Made by a program: the position numbers and the translations under genes. This document shows positions 1-6,136 of a stretch of 7,628 nucleotides of DNA, in pieces (position 1 is the first letter of the stretch; every line of letters starts with the position of its first letter). The notes under the pieces were generated by a model, which worked only from the letters and a program-made list of their open reading frames with translations, had not been told where the DNA came from and ran no database searches. The stretch spans positions 1 through 7,628 of the forward strand of contig JAOACV010000096.1 in the NCBI GenBank assembly GCA_026417675.1, given 5' to 3'. Origin of the DNA: Verrucomicrobiia bacterium. Lineage in GTDB: Bacteria; Verrucomicrobiota; Verrucomicrobiia; CAIQCK01.

Positions 1-1
1 C

Positions 2-271
2 GCCTGGGCCGCCCTGTTTTACCTCCACGGGCAGGTCGAACAAGGCACCCTGTGCCCGACCACGATGACGCAGGCCGCCATCCCTTTGCTGCAGCGGGAG
101 CCCGCGCTGTGGACGTTGCTGGGAGAGCGCCTGCTGGCCGACACGTATGACGAGACCGATGCGCCGCTGCAGCACCGGCGTGCGCTGTGGATCGGCATGG
201 GCATGACCGAGAACCAGGGGGGCTCGGACGTGCGCGCCAACACCACCACCGCCAGCGTCGAGGCCATGTAG
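2..271 (+). CDS. aidB: AidB-type acyl-CoA dehydrogenase, internal fragment (foreign DNA)
   Basis: An open frame enters from the window edge and has no start here. It encodes a fragment of the AidB/isovaleryl-CoA dehydrogenase-like flavoprotein family. E. coli AidB belongs to the adaptive response to DNA alkylation and binds FAD and DNA. The fragment shows a YLHGQVEQGTLCPTTMT stretch and the glycine-rich GMGMTE-QGGSDV-NTT motif, both aligning with recalled AidB sequence (HAQVEAGSLCPITMT and GMGMTEKQGGSDV). The similarity stops near the NTTTA at 239-253. The last residues before the TAG at 269-271 do not resemble AidB and coincide with antisense permease codons. A full AidB is about 540 residues, so both ends are missing. 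The wording of the motif resembles Burkholderiales homologues, unlike the rest of the window. The family call is firm; the taxonomic guess is from memory. Confidence 0.85.
   Translation, partial: AWAALFYLHGQVEQGTLCPTTMTQAAIPLLQREPALWTLLGERLLADTYDETDAPLQHRRALWIGMGMTENQGGSDVRANTTTASVEAM
235..268. other. Chimeric junction: aidB fragment meets permease
   Basis: Plus-strand coding similarity to AidB ends about 253, and minus-strand coding similarity to an APC permease ends about 238-258. The two genes are both broken inside conserved domains and share a few bases at the breakpoint, which is rich in ACC/GCC repeats. No transposase, inverted repeat or target duplication is visible. The simplest reading is a cloning, amplification or assembly chimera rather than a natural rearrangement. 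Confidence 0.75.
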
Positions 272-1347
272 AAGGAATAGACCGTCGCCGCCGTGTAGAG
301 AACGGCATCCACGAACGAACCCAGCAGCGCGATGAGCGTCACCGCGATGCCGCCTTGCACGAGCAGCGCGGCCGTCGGCGTGCCCCGGACGGGATGCCAC
401 TGGCCCAGCCATCGAAACAACCGATGGTCCATGGCCACGGCGTAGGAAATGCGGGCGCCCGTGAAAATCAACCCGCTCACGGCGCCAAGCGCGGAGACGC
501 AAATCAGGGCGCTGATCAACGTGCTGGCCGCCCGTGGAAACACCGTCGCCAGCGCATCGGCCGCCACGGCCTCCGAAGCGGTCATCCCCGCGTGACCCAG
601 GGTGTGGAGAAACGCCCCGTTCACCATCAAATAAAGAACCATCACGACCCCAGTCCCCAGCAGTAGCGCGCGCGCGATGTTCCGGCGCGGGTCTCTGACT
701 TCCGCGGCGACATAAGCCATTTCGTTCCAGCCGCCGTAGGTGAACAGCACGAAGATCAACGCGAGGCTGAACGGCAATTCGCCCGCGACCGGCACCGCGG
801 GGCGGCTCGGCACCGTCATGAATGCCGCCGCCACAACCATGAGCAGGCCGACGGCTTTCACGGTCGTCAACAGGTTCTGGGTCCATTTGCCCGTGCGGAC
901 GCCCAGGACGTTGATGAGCGTCAGCACGACCACTGCGGCAATCGCATAGACCTGCTGGCTGTGAGGAAACGCCGTGTGCGCCAGTGGGTCATAGATGGCG
1001 CGCGCGTACGTCGCAAACGCGAAGGCCATCACCGCGATGTCGCCAGGCCGGACAATCGCCAGTTGCGCCCAACCGAACAGGAACCCCGCCCACTTGCCGT
1101 AAGCGCGGCTCAAGTAAACATAGTCGCCGCCCTCCTGCGGATACGCCGTGGCCAGCTCAGCATAACTCAACGCGCCGCACAACGACAGCAAGCCGCCCAG
1201 CGCCCAGATGCCCAACACCCCCCAACCGTTGCCGACGCCTTTGGCGATGTCCGGCGCCATCTGGTAGATGCCCGCGCCGATGATGATACCCACGATCAGG
1301 CAGGTGGAGTCGAACAGCGAAAGTTCCGGTCTCGGTTTGGCTGTCAT
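238..1347 (-). CDS. APC-superfamily amino acid permease, 3' end lost
   Basis: This is an inner-membrane secondary transporter of the amino acid/polyamine/organocation superfamily. It starts at an ATG and about 365 native residues remain. Residues 18-28 carry the broken first helix motif (GIIIGAGIY) that binds the amino and carboxyl groups of the substrate in this family. Residues 62-83 carry the loop AEL-YP-EGGDYVYL-RAYG, and residues 199-228 carry the sixth-helix signature F-YGGWNE-AY-AAEV-DP-RNI-RAL. About ten hydrophobic helices can be traced up to residue 360. Members usually have 12 helices and about 430-480 residues, so the last two helices are missing. The frame stays open to position 19, but codons beyond about 238 are antisense to aidB and read as Cys/Ser/Arg-rich non-membrane sequence. 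The gene follows the methyltransferase by 22 bp with only a weak ribosome site, so they are probably cotranscribed. The substrate cannot be told. Confidence 0.85.
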
Positions 1348-1369
1348 GGCACGCGGCGTTTGGAGCGAT

Positions 1370-2332
1370 TCAACGCTTCTTCAGGGTTACGCCGATGCCG
1401 GAGGTTTCCATATTCAGGAACAAGGTTTCAAGCGCAGGATTGGTCGTAATGGCCTTCACGTAGCGAGGGTCGGCTTGGCGCTGGTTCATGTTGTGCGCCA
1501 CGATCAGCCCGCCGGGACGCACCAGCGGCAGCAGTTTCTCCAGATAGTCCAGGTAGCCCTCCTTGTCCGCGTCGAGGAACACGATGTCTATCGGCTCCCG
1601 GAGCTTCTTGACCTCTTCGTGGGCGTCGCCTTCGATGAGCGTGACGAGATGCTCTACCCCGGCGCGCTTGAAGTTCTCTCTCGCGCGCGCGGCGCGCGCA
1701 GGATCTATCTCATAGGTTGTCAACTTGCCGCCGGTCTGCTGAAGCGCCAGGCAGAACCACACGCCTGAATAGCCGATGGAGGTGCCGAGTTCGACGACGT
1801 GCTTCGCGCCGAGCGCCTCCGCCAGCACGCGCAAGATGCGACCGTCCTCTTCGGGAACGCTCTGGGTGCCGCGCCGCTGGTTCTGGCTCATGTCCGCAAG
1901 GACACTGAGAATCTTCTTCTCGGTTTCGGATTTGGCCTGCGTCTGGCTGGTGAAAGAAATGCCGCCCTCGGACGAGCGACGCGGAGGGCCGCCGAACCCA
2001 CCGCCCTGCGGTCCGGAGCCACGACCGCCCGCCGGCCCTATGCCCCCGAAACGCGGCCGCATTTCCTCGGAGGAGAGTTTCCCGTCGTTGTTCGCGTCGA
2101 GCTTTTTCAGCGATTCCGGCGCTTTCGCGATCTCCTCCGCGTCAATCGTGCCGTCGCTGTTGGCGTCGAGCGCGCGCATCACCGGTGGCACAAACGGCGG
2201 CGGCCCATCGCGCCCCGGTGCCGCGCCGCGCTGGCCCGGTGGAGAATCGGCAGAAGGTTGTGCGCAGGCCGGAACGGCCCAGAGAGCCGCGGCCAGCGCA
2301 ACGATAGCCACGTGAATGATTCGTGTTGTCAT
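1370..2332 (-). CDS. Secreted EF-hand/class I O-methyltransferase fusion
   Basis: The 320-residue product has a signal peptide (residues 1-24, hydrophobic core 5-20, likely cleavage ACA|Q). Two perfect 12-residue EF-hand loops follow: D56-N58-D60-T62-D64-E67 and D79-N81-D83-K85-S87-E90. A Gly/Pro/Arg linker (93-121) leads to a Rossmann methyltransferase of the COMT/caffeoyl-CoA type (about 136-320). The SAM motif VELGTSIGYSG is at 180-190, the acidic YEID at 207-210 binds ribose, and FLDADK is at 252-257. The usual ADN metal ligand pair reads AHN (H280-N281), as I recall it does in a YrrM-like subgroup. An export signal on a SAM enzyme is odd, since SAM is cytoplasmic. The start is the ATG at 2332 because AAAGGA lies 10 bp before it and the signal peptide begins there. 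A TTG at 2353 would add seven residues. Enzyme family is firm; substrate and activity are unknown. Confidence 0.85.
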   Translation of the reverse strand: MTTRIIHVAIVALAAALWAVPACAQPSADSPPGQRGAAPGRDGPPPFVPPVMRALDANSDGTIDAEEIAKAPESLKKLDANNDGKLSSEEMRPRFGGIGPAGGRGSGPQGGGFGGPPRRSSEGGISFTSQTQAKSETEKKILSVLADMSQNQRRGTQSVPEEDGRILRVLAEALGAKHVVELGTSIGYSGVWFCLALQQTGGKLTTYEIDPARAARARENFKRAGVEHLVTLIEGDAHEEVKKLREPIDIVFLDADKEGYLDYLEKLLPLVRPGGLIVAHNMNQRQADPRYVKAITTNPALETLFLNMETSGIGVTLKKR

Positions 2333-2342
2333 GACCGAGTTG

Positions 2343-2348
2343 TCCTTT
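2343..2348 (-). promoter_or_regulatory. Ribosome binding site of the methyltransferase gene
   Basis: AAAGGA lies 10 bp before the ATG at 2332. It decides between that start and the TTG at 2353, which sits upstream of this site and has no such motif before it. The surrounding 161-bp gap (2333-2493) holds no other gene and no convincing promoter hexamers. Confidence 0.5.
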
Positions 2349-2493
2349 CGCAATTAACGTTTACCGCCCGACGCGCCGATGGTCGAGCCAACAAATCCAA
2401 GTCTAGAGCCTTTCCCGTGTCCCGCGACGGAATTGGGACGATGCAACGCATTCACGGGGCTACCGCGCGAAACGCCGTGACCAAGAACCCGGC

Positions 2494-3252
2494 TCACGAG
2501 AATTTCAGACGCTGTTCCACCTCGCGAATGCCGCGGGTCATGGGCAGTTGCCTGCCGTCGTGAAGCACCACGACATACTCGCCTTTGAACATCGGCTGCA
2601 GTTGCTTCACGCAATCCAGGTTGACGAGCGTGGAGCGGCTGATGCGCAGGAACTGTTTCGGATTGAGACGCGCTTCCAACGCGGTCATCGTTTCGCGCAC
2701 GATGTGAGTTTGCTTGCCGACGTGCAGCAGAACGTAGTTCCCTGCCGACTCGATCCACTCGATCTGCGCGGTCTTCACGAACAACACGCGCTCCTTCTCC
2801 TTCACCGCCAGCCGGCTGAGATAAGCCGCAGGCTTCCGCTCCTCCAGCAACTGAAGGAGCCGCTTGGAAACGCTGTCGGTCTGCCGGCGCGTGATCTGTT
2901 CGCGAGCGCGCTGCACCGCTTCCCTGAAACGCGACTGTTTGAACGGCTTCAGCAGGTAATCAAGCGCGTGGACCTCGAACGCCTTGACGGCGTGCTGGTC
3001 GTAGGCCGTCACGAAGATCACCACCGGCGGCACGTCCTCGCCAAGATGGCGCAGCATCTCGAACCCGTCCATCTCCGGCATTTGCACGTCGAGGAACACC
3101 AGGTCCGGCGCGTGTTTCTTGATCGCCGCCAGCGCCTCGTCGCCGTCGGCGCATTCGCCGGCGACCTCGATATCCGGCTCCTTGGCGAGCAGCATCCGGA
3201 TGCGCTCGCGAGCGAGCGGCTCGTCGTCCACAATCAGGGCCTTGATTTTCAC
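2494..3252 (-). CDS. LytTR-family response regulator
   Basis: This is a 252-residue DNA-binding response regulator of the LytR/AlgR class. The receiver domain spans residues 1-120, with the acidic pair D9-D10, the phosphoacceptor D55 in LVFLDVQMP, T82 and K102-P103 all in place. After a helical linker, the LytTR domain covers about 147-250, including the IESAGNYV strand and the FLRISRSTLVN motif typical of the family. LytTR domains bind direct repeats with a GTT core. The start is GTG at 3252, inside the stop codon of the kinase gene (a GTGA overlap of 4 nt), so translation is coupled to the kinase. An open frame continues upstream in this phase, but it is antisense-like sequence in the kinase gene. 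The partner is almost certainly the adjacent LytS-type kinase. Target genes are unknown; autoregulation is plausible. Confidence 0.93.
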   Translation of the reverse strand: MKIKALIVDDEPLARERIRMLLAKEPDIEVAGECADGDEALAAIKKHAPDLVFLDVQMPEMDGFEMLRHLGEDVPPVVIFVTAYDQHAVKAFEVHALDYLLKPFKQSRFREAVQRAREQITRRQTDSVSKRLLQLLEERKPAAYLSRLAVKEKERVLFVKTAQIEWIESAGNYVLLHVGKQTHIVRETMTALEARLNPKQFLRISRSTLVNLDCVKQLQPMFKGEYVVVLHDGRQLPMTRGIREVEQRLKFS

Positions 3253-4469
3253 AGTGATGAACCAGCCGTCACCGGCCTCGTATGAAACGGCAACCGCAGG
3301 GACACCGACACGCCGCCTTGCGACGCCGGCTCCATGACAAGTTCCGCGCGGTTTGGGTAGAGTTCCTGCAACCGCGCGCGCGTGTTGGCCAGGCCGATGC
3401 CCGCCCGGCCGTTGCCGGGAGTTCCGGCGTTTGTGCCCACGCCGTTGTCCCGGACGGTCAACAAGAGCCAATCCCCCTCGCGTCCCGCCTGAACCGTCAC
3501 AATACCGGGCGCGCGCGACGGCTCGATGCCGTGCCGGATGGCGTTCTCGACCAGCGGCTGCAAAATCATCACGGGCACCTGCGCGTCGAGCGTCTCCGCG
3601 GCGATGTCTTTTTCCACCCGCAGCCGGTCGCCCAAACGCATCCGCTCGATTTCCAGATAACAGTCCAGAAACTCCATTTCCTTCCGAAGCGGGACCTCTT
3701 GCAGATCGGAACTGTCGAGCGACTGCCGTAACAATTCGCTCAGATTGCTGATCATGTCGTCGGCGGCGTGCGGATCCTTGTGCACCAGCGCGGCAATGGC
3801 ATTGAGCGTGTTGAACAGAAAATGGGGTTGCAGTTGCAGCTTCAGCGCCTGCAAGCGCGCTTGCGCCAGGCTCGCGGACAGCTCCAGCGCTTTCCGCTCT
3901 CGTTCCTGCGACCGGCGGTAGTAGGTCAGCGCGTGAACCACGCTGACGATAACCCAGTAGATCGGTATGTTGATCTTGGCCCGCAGCCAGAGCCAGGAGC
4001 TGGGCGGCGGCCGGCGACCGCGATACTCCCGCGGGGGCGGCGGCCGGTCGTGTGGTGGACCAGGTTGCCGTTCCTCGCGACTCAAGGGCGCGCTCATGCC
4101 CTCCGTCGGGGGCGGCCGTCGCGGCGGCCGGCCAAAGCCCGGCCCGGTCCATGGCATCAACCAGTCGTTGATCGCGCCGCACGCAGCCACCGCTAGCGCG
4201 CACCCGGCGATGTGGGCGGGCGCGCTCCGCCACAGTTTGGTCCGTTCAAGCGGGAAGCGCAGCGCCAGCCAGACGACCAACGGCGACAGAATTGCCCATG
4301 ATACCCAATCGCGCAGAGAAACCCGAAGCGCCTGGTCCCAACTGAACACGCTGGCGACAACAAAATAGCCGGCCATCGCCAGGGTCAGCGCGGTCCAGAA
4401 CACCAACCACGCGGCGGTTTTGACCAAGACCGAGCGTCCCAACGCAAACAGTTGCGCGCGTTCAATCAT
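3249..4469 (-). CDS. LytS/YehU-type membrane sensor histidine kinase
   Basis: This 406-residue sensor kinase autophosphorylates on histidine and should pass phosphate to the LytTR regulator. Four hydrophobic segments (about 14-42, 55-71, 84-104, 166-184) make the membrane part. A Pro/Arg-rich stretch at 109-158 lies between the third and fourth and is predicted to be extracytoplasmic. A short coiled region (185-210) leads to the His_kinase box LQPHFLFNTLN with H216. The ATP-binding domain has LVENAIRHG at 306-314, DNGVG at 341-345 and GIGLANTRARL at 357-367. This H-box and N-box pairing defines the LytS/YehU group. The start is ATG 4469, preceded by GGAAAAG at 4473-4479. An upstream ATG at 4541 would add 24 polar residues ahead of the membrane domain and is less likely. 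No PAS, GAF or other ligand domain is seen, so the signal is unknown. Confidence 0.93.
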   Translation of the reverse strand: MIERAQLFALGRSVLVKTAAWLVFWTALTLAMAGYFVVASVFSWDQALRVSLRDWVSWAILSPLVVWLALRFPLERTKLWRSAPAHIAGCALAVAACGAINDWLMPWTGPGFGRPPRRPPPTEGMSAPLSREERQPGPPHDRPPPPREYRGRRPPPSSWLWLRAKINIPIYWVIVSVVHALTYYRRSQERERKALELSASLAQARLQALKLQLQPHFLFNTLNAIAALVHKDPHAADDMISNLSELLRQSLDSSDLQEVPLRKEMEFLDCYLEIERMRLGDRLRVEKDIAAETLDAQVPVMILQPLVENAIRHGIEPSRAPGIVTVQAGREGDWLLLTVRDNGVGTNAGTPGNGRAGIGLANTRARLQELYPNRAELVMEPASQGGVSVSLRLPFHTRPVTAGSSL

Positions 4470-4521
4470 GAACTTTTCCGAGCTTCTCAGTTGGAAGCGC
4501 AAGCAGAGTAGAACGGCGGAC

Positions 4522-4559
4522 GTTTGTTTTCCATCCCGCAAGGGACGAACGGTTTGTTT
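4522..4559 (-). repeat. Direct repeat AAACAAAC, 30-bp period, candidate LytTR sites
   Basis: The octamer GTTTGTTT occurs at 4522-4529 and again at 4552-4559 on the plus strand (AAACAAAC on the coding strand). Each is followed within two bases by CC. They lie about 53 and 83 bp before the kinase start. The plus-strand contexts gacGTTtgt and acgGTTtgt each match all but one position of the LytTR half-site consensus as I recall it. The 30-bp period is close to three helical turns, longer than the two turns usual for LytTR sites. Assignment as an operator is inference. Confidence 0.35.
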
Positions 4560-4623
4560 CCCGCTGCCGAGCGCGGCATAGCCGGGACGAAACCTCCCGG
4601 CAGGCCAGTAGGTGGTTGGTTGG

Positions 4624-4646
4624 GTAACGTGTAACGCCCGTTACAC
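4624..4646. repeat. 18-bp perfect palindrome plus extra GTAACG copy
   Basis: GTGTAACG, a CC spacer, then CGTTACAC form perfect 8-bp arms at 4629-4646. A third copy of the hexamer GTAACG is at 4624-4629, directly repeating the left arm. The element is 50 bp past the FHA stop codon and 160 bp before the kinase start. It lacks a following T-run on the minus strand, so it looks more like a dimeric repressor or activator site than a terminator. Confidence 0.45.
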
Positions 4647-4695
4647 AACACCGGATGGACTGGTTGCGTTGGCACCGGACAACGGATGCAAACTG

Positions 4696-5142
4696 TCAGG
4701 TCTTGCTCGCGCCGGGGCCGCCGCTGGATTTGGGGGGTGGCGCGCCTTGGGAGGTGCGTTTCTCGGCGGCGATTTCGCGCAGGATGGTCTTGAAGCCTTT
4801 GCCGACGGCAAATTGTTCCTCGACGAGGCGGATAACGGTGCCGAAGCCGGGCGCGGTGGAGCATTCGACGGCAAAGACGAAAGGGCCGACCTGAAGTTGA
4901 TCGCCGTTCTTGAGGATCGCGGAGGTGACGCGCTTGCCATTGACGAGAACGCCGTTGGCGGAGCCGAGGTCTTCGACGCGAATGCCGTTGGGCAAGGCGG
5001 CGACAGAACAGTGGTTGCGGCTGATGGCCGGGTCTTCAAGGATGACGTCGGCGGTCTCGTCGCGGCCGAAGATTTTGGGGCGACTGCCGAGCGGGATCTT
5101 GCGCACGGTGCCGTCAGGGAGTTGGATTTGCAGTGAGTTCAC
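4696..5142 (-). CDS. FHA-domain phosphothreonine-binding protein
   Basis: This 148-residue cytoplasmic protein is almost wholly one forkhead-associated domain (residues 2-95), which binds phosphothreonine peptides. The expected residues are all present: G26-R27 and S41-R42-N43-H44 contacting or shaping the phosphate pocket, and N63-G64 with N68-G69 in the recognition loops. The tail (97-148) has one predicted helix around LREIAAEK followed by a Pro/Gly/Ser-rich end, with no membrane segment. The start is GTG at 5142, overlapping the kinase stop codon as GTGA, so the two proteins are translated together. The natural reading is an adaptor or readout for the neighbouring Ser/Thr kinase, comparable in size to mycobacterial GarA, though no close GarA relationship is claimed. 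It is the last gene of its operon. Confidence 0.93.
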   Translation of the reverse strand: MNSLQIQLPDGTVRKIPLGSRPKIFGRDETADVILEDPAISRNHCSVAALPNGIRVEDLGSANGVLVNGKRVTSAILKNGDQLQVGPFVFAVECSTAPGFGTVIRLVEEQFAVGKGFKTILREIAAEKRTSQGAPPPKSSGGPGASKT

Positions 5143-6083
5143 GCCGTGGCTCCTGGGGTTTGGGTTTCTACGCGCTCAGCCGAACTGATGCGGATGGGCG
5201 CGGACATTCTCGCGAGCGTGAGCCGCTCGTGAATCGCGGCCAGTTCGTCATAGACGACCGTCCAGTTGGCGGGGCGTTTTTCGCGGTCGAGGTCAAGCAT
5301 TTGCAACAATAGCTTGCAGAAAGCGTCATCGAGGCCGGGCATGATTTCGCGCGGGTCTCTGGCGGGTTCGCTTGCCTGTTTCATCAGCAGGCTGAACATG
5401 TTATCGGCCTGGTGAATGGTGTGGCCCGTGGCGGCGTTGTAGAGCGTGGCGCCGAGGGCGTAGATGTCAACGCGGCAGTCGAGTTCCTTGCCGCCCTTCA
5501 ATTGTTCCGGCGCGATGTAGTGTGGCGTGCCGACGACGTAGCCCGTGCGCGTCAAGGACTTGTCCACGGGCTGCGGCACCATGCGTTTAGCGATGCCCAT
5601 GTCGCAGAGCTTGAGCCGTCCGTCCTTGCTGATCAGGAGGTTTTCGGGCTTCACATCGCGATGAATGAGGCGCGATTTTTCCCAGGCATAATGGAGGGCG
5701 GAGGCGACGCACATGCCGATGACGATGACCGTCAGTTCGTCCAAGGCGCCTTCGCGGGCCAGCAGGTCGCGCAGATTGATGCCCTCGACATACTCCATGC
5801 AGATGAAATAGGTCAGCCCGCGCTGGCCGAAACCGTGGACTCGCACCAGGTTGGGATGATCGAGATGCACGGCGGCCTCTGCCTCGGCGCGAAAGCGTTC
5901 CAGATAGGTGACGTTGCCGGCGAGGATGGGGTAGAGAACCTTCAGCGCGACGATCTGGTCGGTGAACTGATGCCGCGCGCGGAATACCACGCCCATCGTT
6001 CCTTCGCCCAGCCGCTCGTAAAGCTCAAAGCCGGGCACTTCCATCATCTCGTGCTTCTTTTCCTTGGCGTCGTCCGCGGCCAT
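5139..6083 (-). CDS. Soluble eukaryotic-like Ser/Thr protein kinase
   Basis: This 314-residue Hanks-type kinase has a complete catalytic core. The glycine loop LGEGTMGVVFRA is at 25-36, the ATP lysine at K48, a likely helix-C glutamate at E67, HRDVKPEN at 141-148, DMG in place of DFG at 161-163, and APE at 191-193. The activation segment includes T178, T180 and T186. Unlike PknB it has no transmembrane segment and no PASTA, TPR or WD repeats; only about 20 residues follow the kinase fold. They end in ETQTPGATA, offering T307 and T309 as possible phosphosites. The start is ATG 6083, with GAGG seven bases before it. The frame extends 19 codons further upstream without a better site. It should be cytosolic, acting with the coupled FHA protein. 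Substrates are unknown. Confidence 0.93.
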   Translation of the reverse strand: MAADDAKEKKHEMMEVPGFELYERLGEGTMGVVFRARHQFTDQIVALKVLYPILAGNVTYLERFRAEAEAAVHLDHPNLVRVHGFGQRGLTYFICMEYVEGINLRDLLAREGALDELTVIVIGMCVASALHYAWEKSRLIHRDVKPENLLISKDGRLKLCDMGIAKRMVPQPVDKSLTRTGYVVGTPHYIAPEQLKGGKELDCRVDIYALGATLYNAATGHTIHQADNMFSLLMKQASEPARDPREIMPGLDDAFCKLLLQMLDLDREKRPANWTVVYDELAAIHERLTLARMSAPIRISSAERVETQTPGATA

Positions 6084-6090
6084 CAAGAAT

Positions 6091-6094
6091 CCTC
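6091..6094 (-). promoter_or_regulatory. Ribosome binding site of the Ser/Thr kinase gene
   Basis: GAGG, seven bases before the ATG at 6083, supports that start over the upstream ATG at 6140. The 53-bp gap to the receiver gene shows no terminator. Confidence 0.5.
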
Positions 6095-6136
6095 GGTGCG
6101 GGTTTGGGAAAAAATCTACCGCACAGCGTGGCGGAG

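Larger units (their letters stand above)
4470..4695 (-). promoter_or_regulatory. Intergenic region before the histidine kinase gene
   Basis: This 226-bp gap is the longest non-coding stretch in the window and must carry the promoter of the LytS-LytR pair. It holds two AAACAAAC repeats, an 18-bp palindrome and a further GTAACG copy, described separately. No clear -35/-10 pair of the sigma-70 type could be picked out, which is usual for GC-rich Verrucomicrobiota-like DNA. No T-run suitable for a terminator of the upstream FHA operon is present. Confidence 0.5.

Noticed and set aside
19..237. Extension of the permease frame to a stop at 19
   Set aside because: The residues are antisense to clear AidB codons and are Cys/Ser/Arg-rich rather than hydrophobic, unlike APC helices 11-12.
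2333..2353. TTG at 2353 as start of the methyltransferase
   Set aside because: It lacks a ribosome site, and AAAGGA is correctly placed for the ATG at 2332, where the signal peptide begins.
2476..2498. Hairpin CGTGACC...GGCTCACG at the end of the LytTR gene as a terminator
   Set aside because: The stem is only seven pairs with a bulge, includes the stop codon, and has no T-run after it on the minus strand.
1799..2563. Plus-strand open frames opposite the methyltransferase, regulators and kinases
   Set aside because: All are Arg/His/Ala-rich antisense frames over well-supported genes, without recognisable motifs or ribosome sites.
3253..4233. Long open frame continuing upstream of the LytTR regulator on the minus strand
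   Set aside because: It is the shadow of the histidine kinase in another phase, Arg/Ala/Gly-rich with no domain; high GC keeps stops rare.
4530..4546. TCCC-GCAA-GGGA mini-hairpin with a GNRA loop as an RNA element
   Set aside because: A four-pair stem is too short to support a regulatory RNA call on its own.
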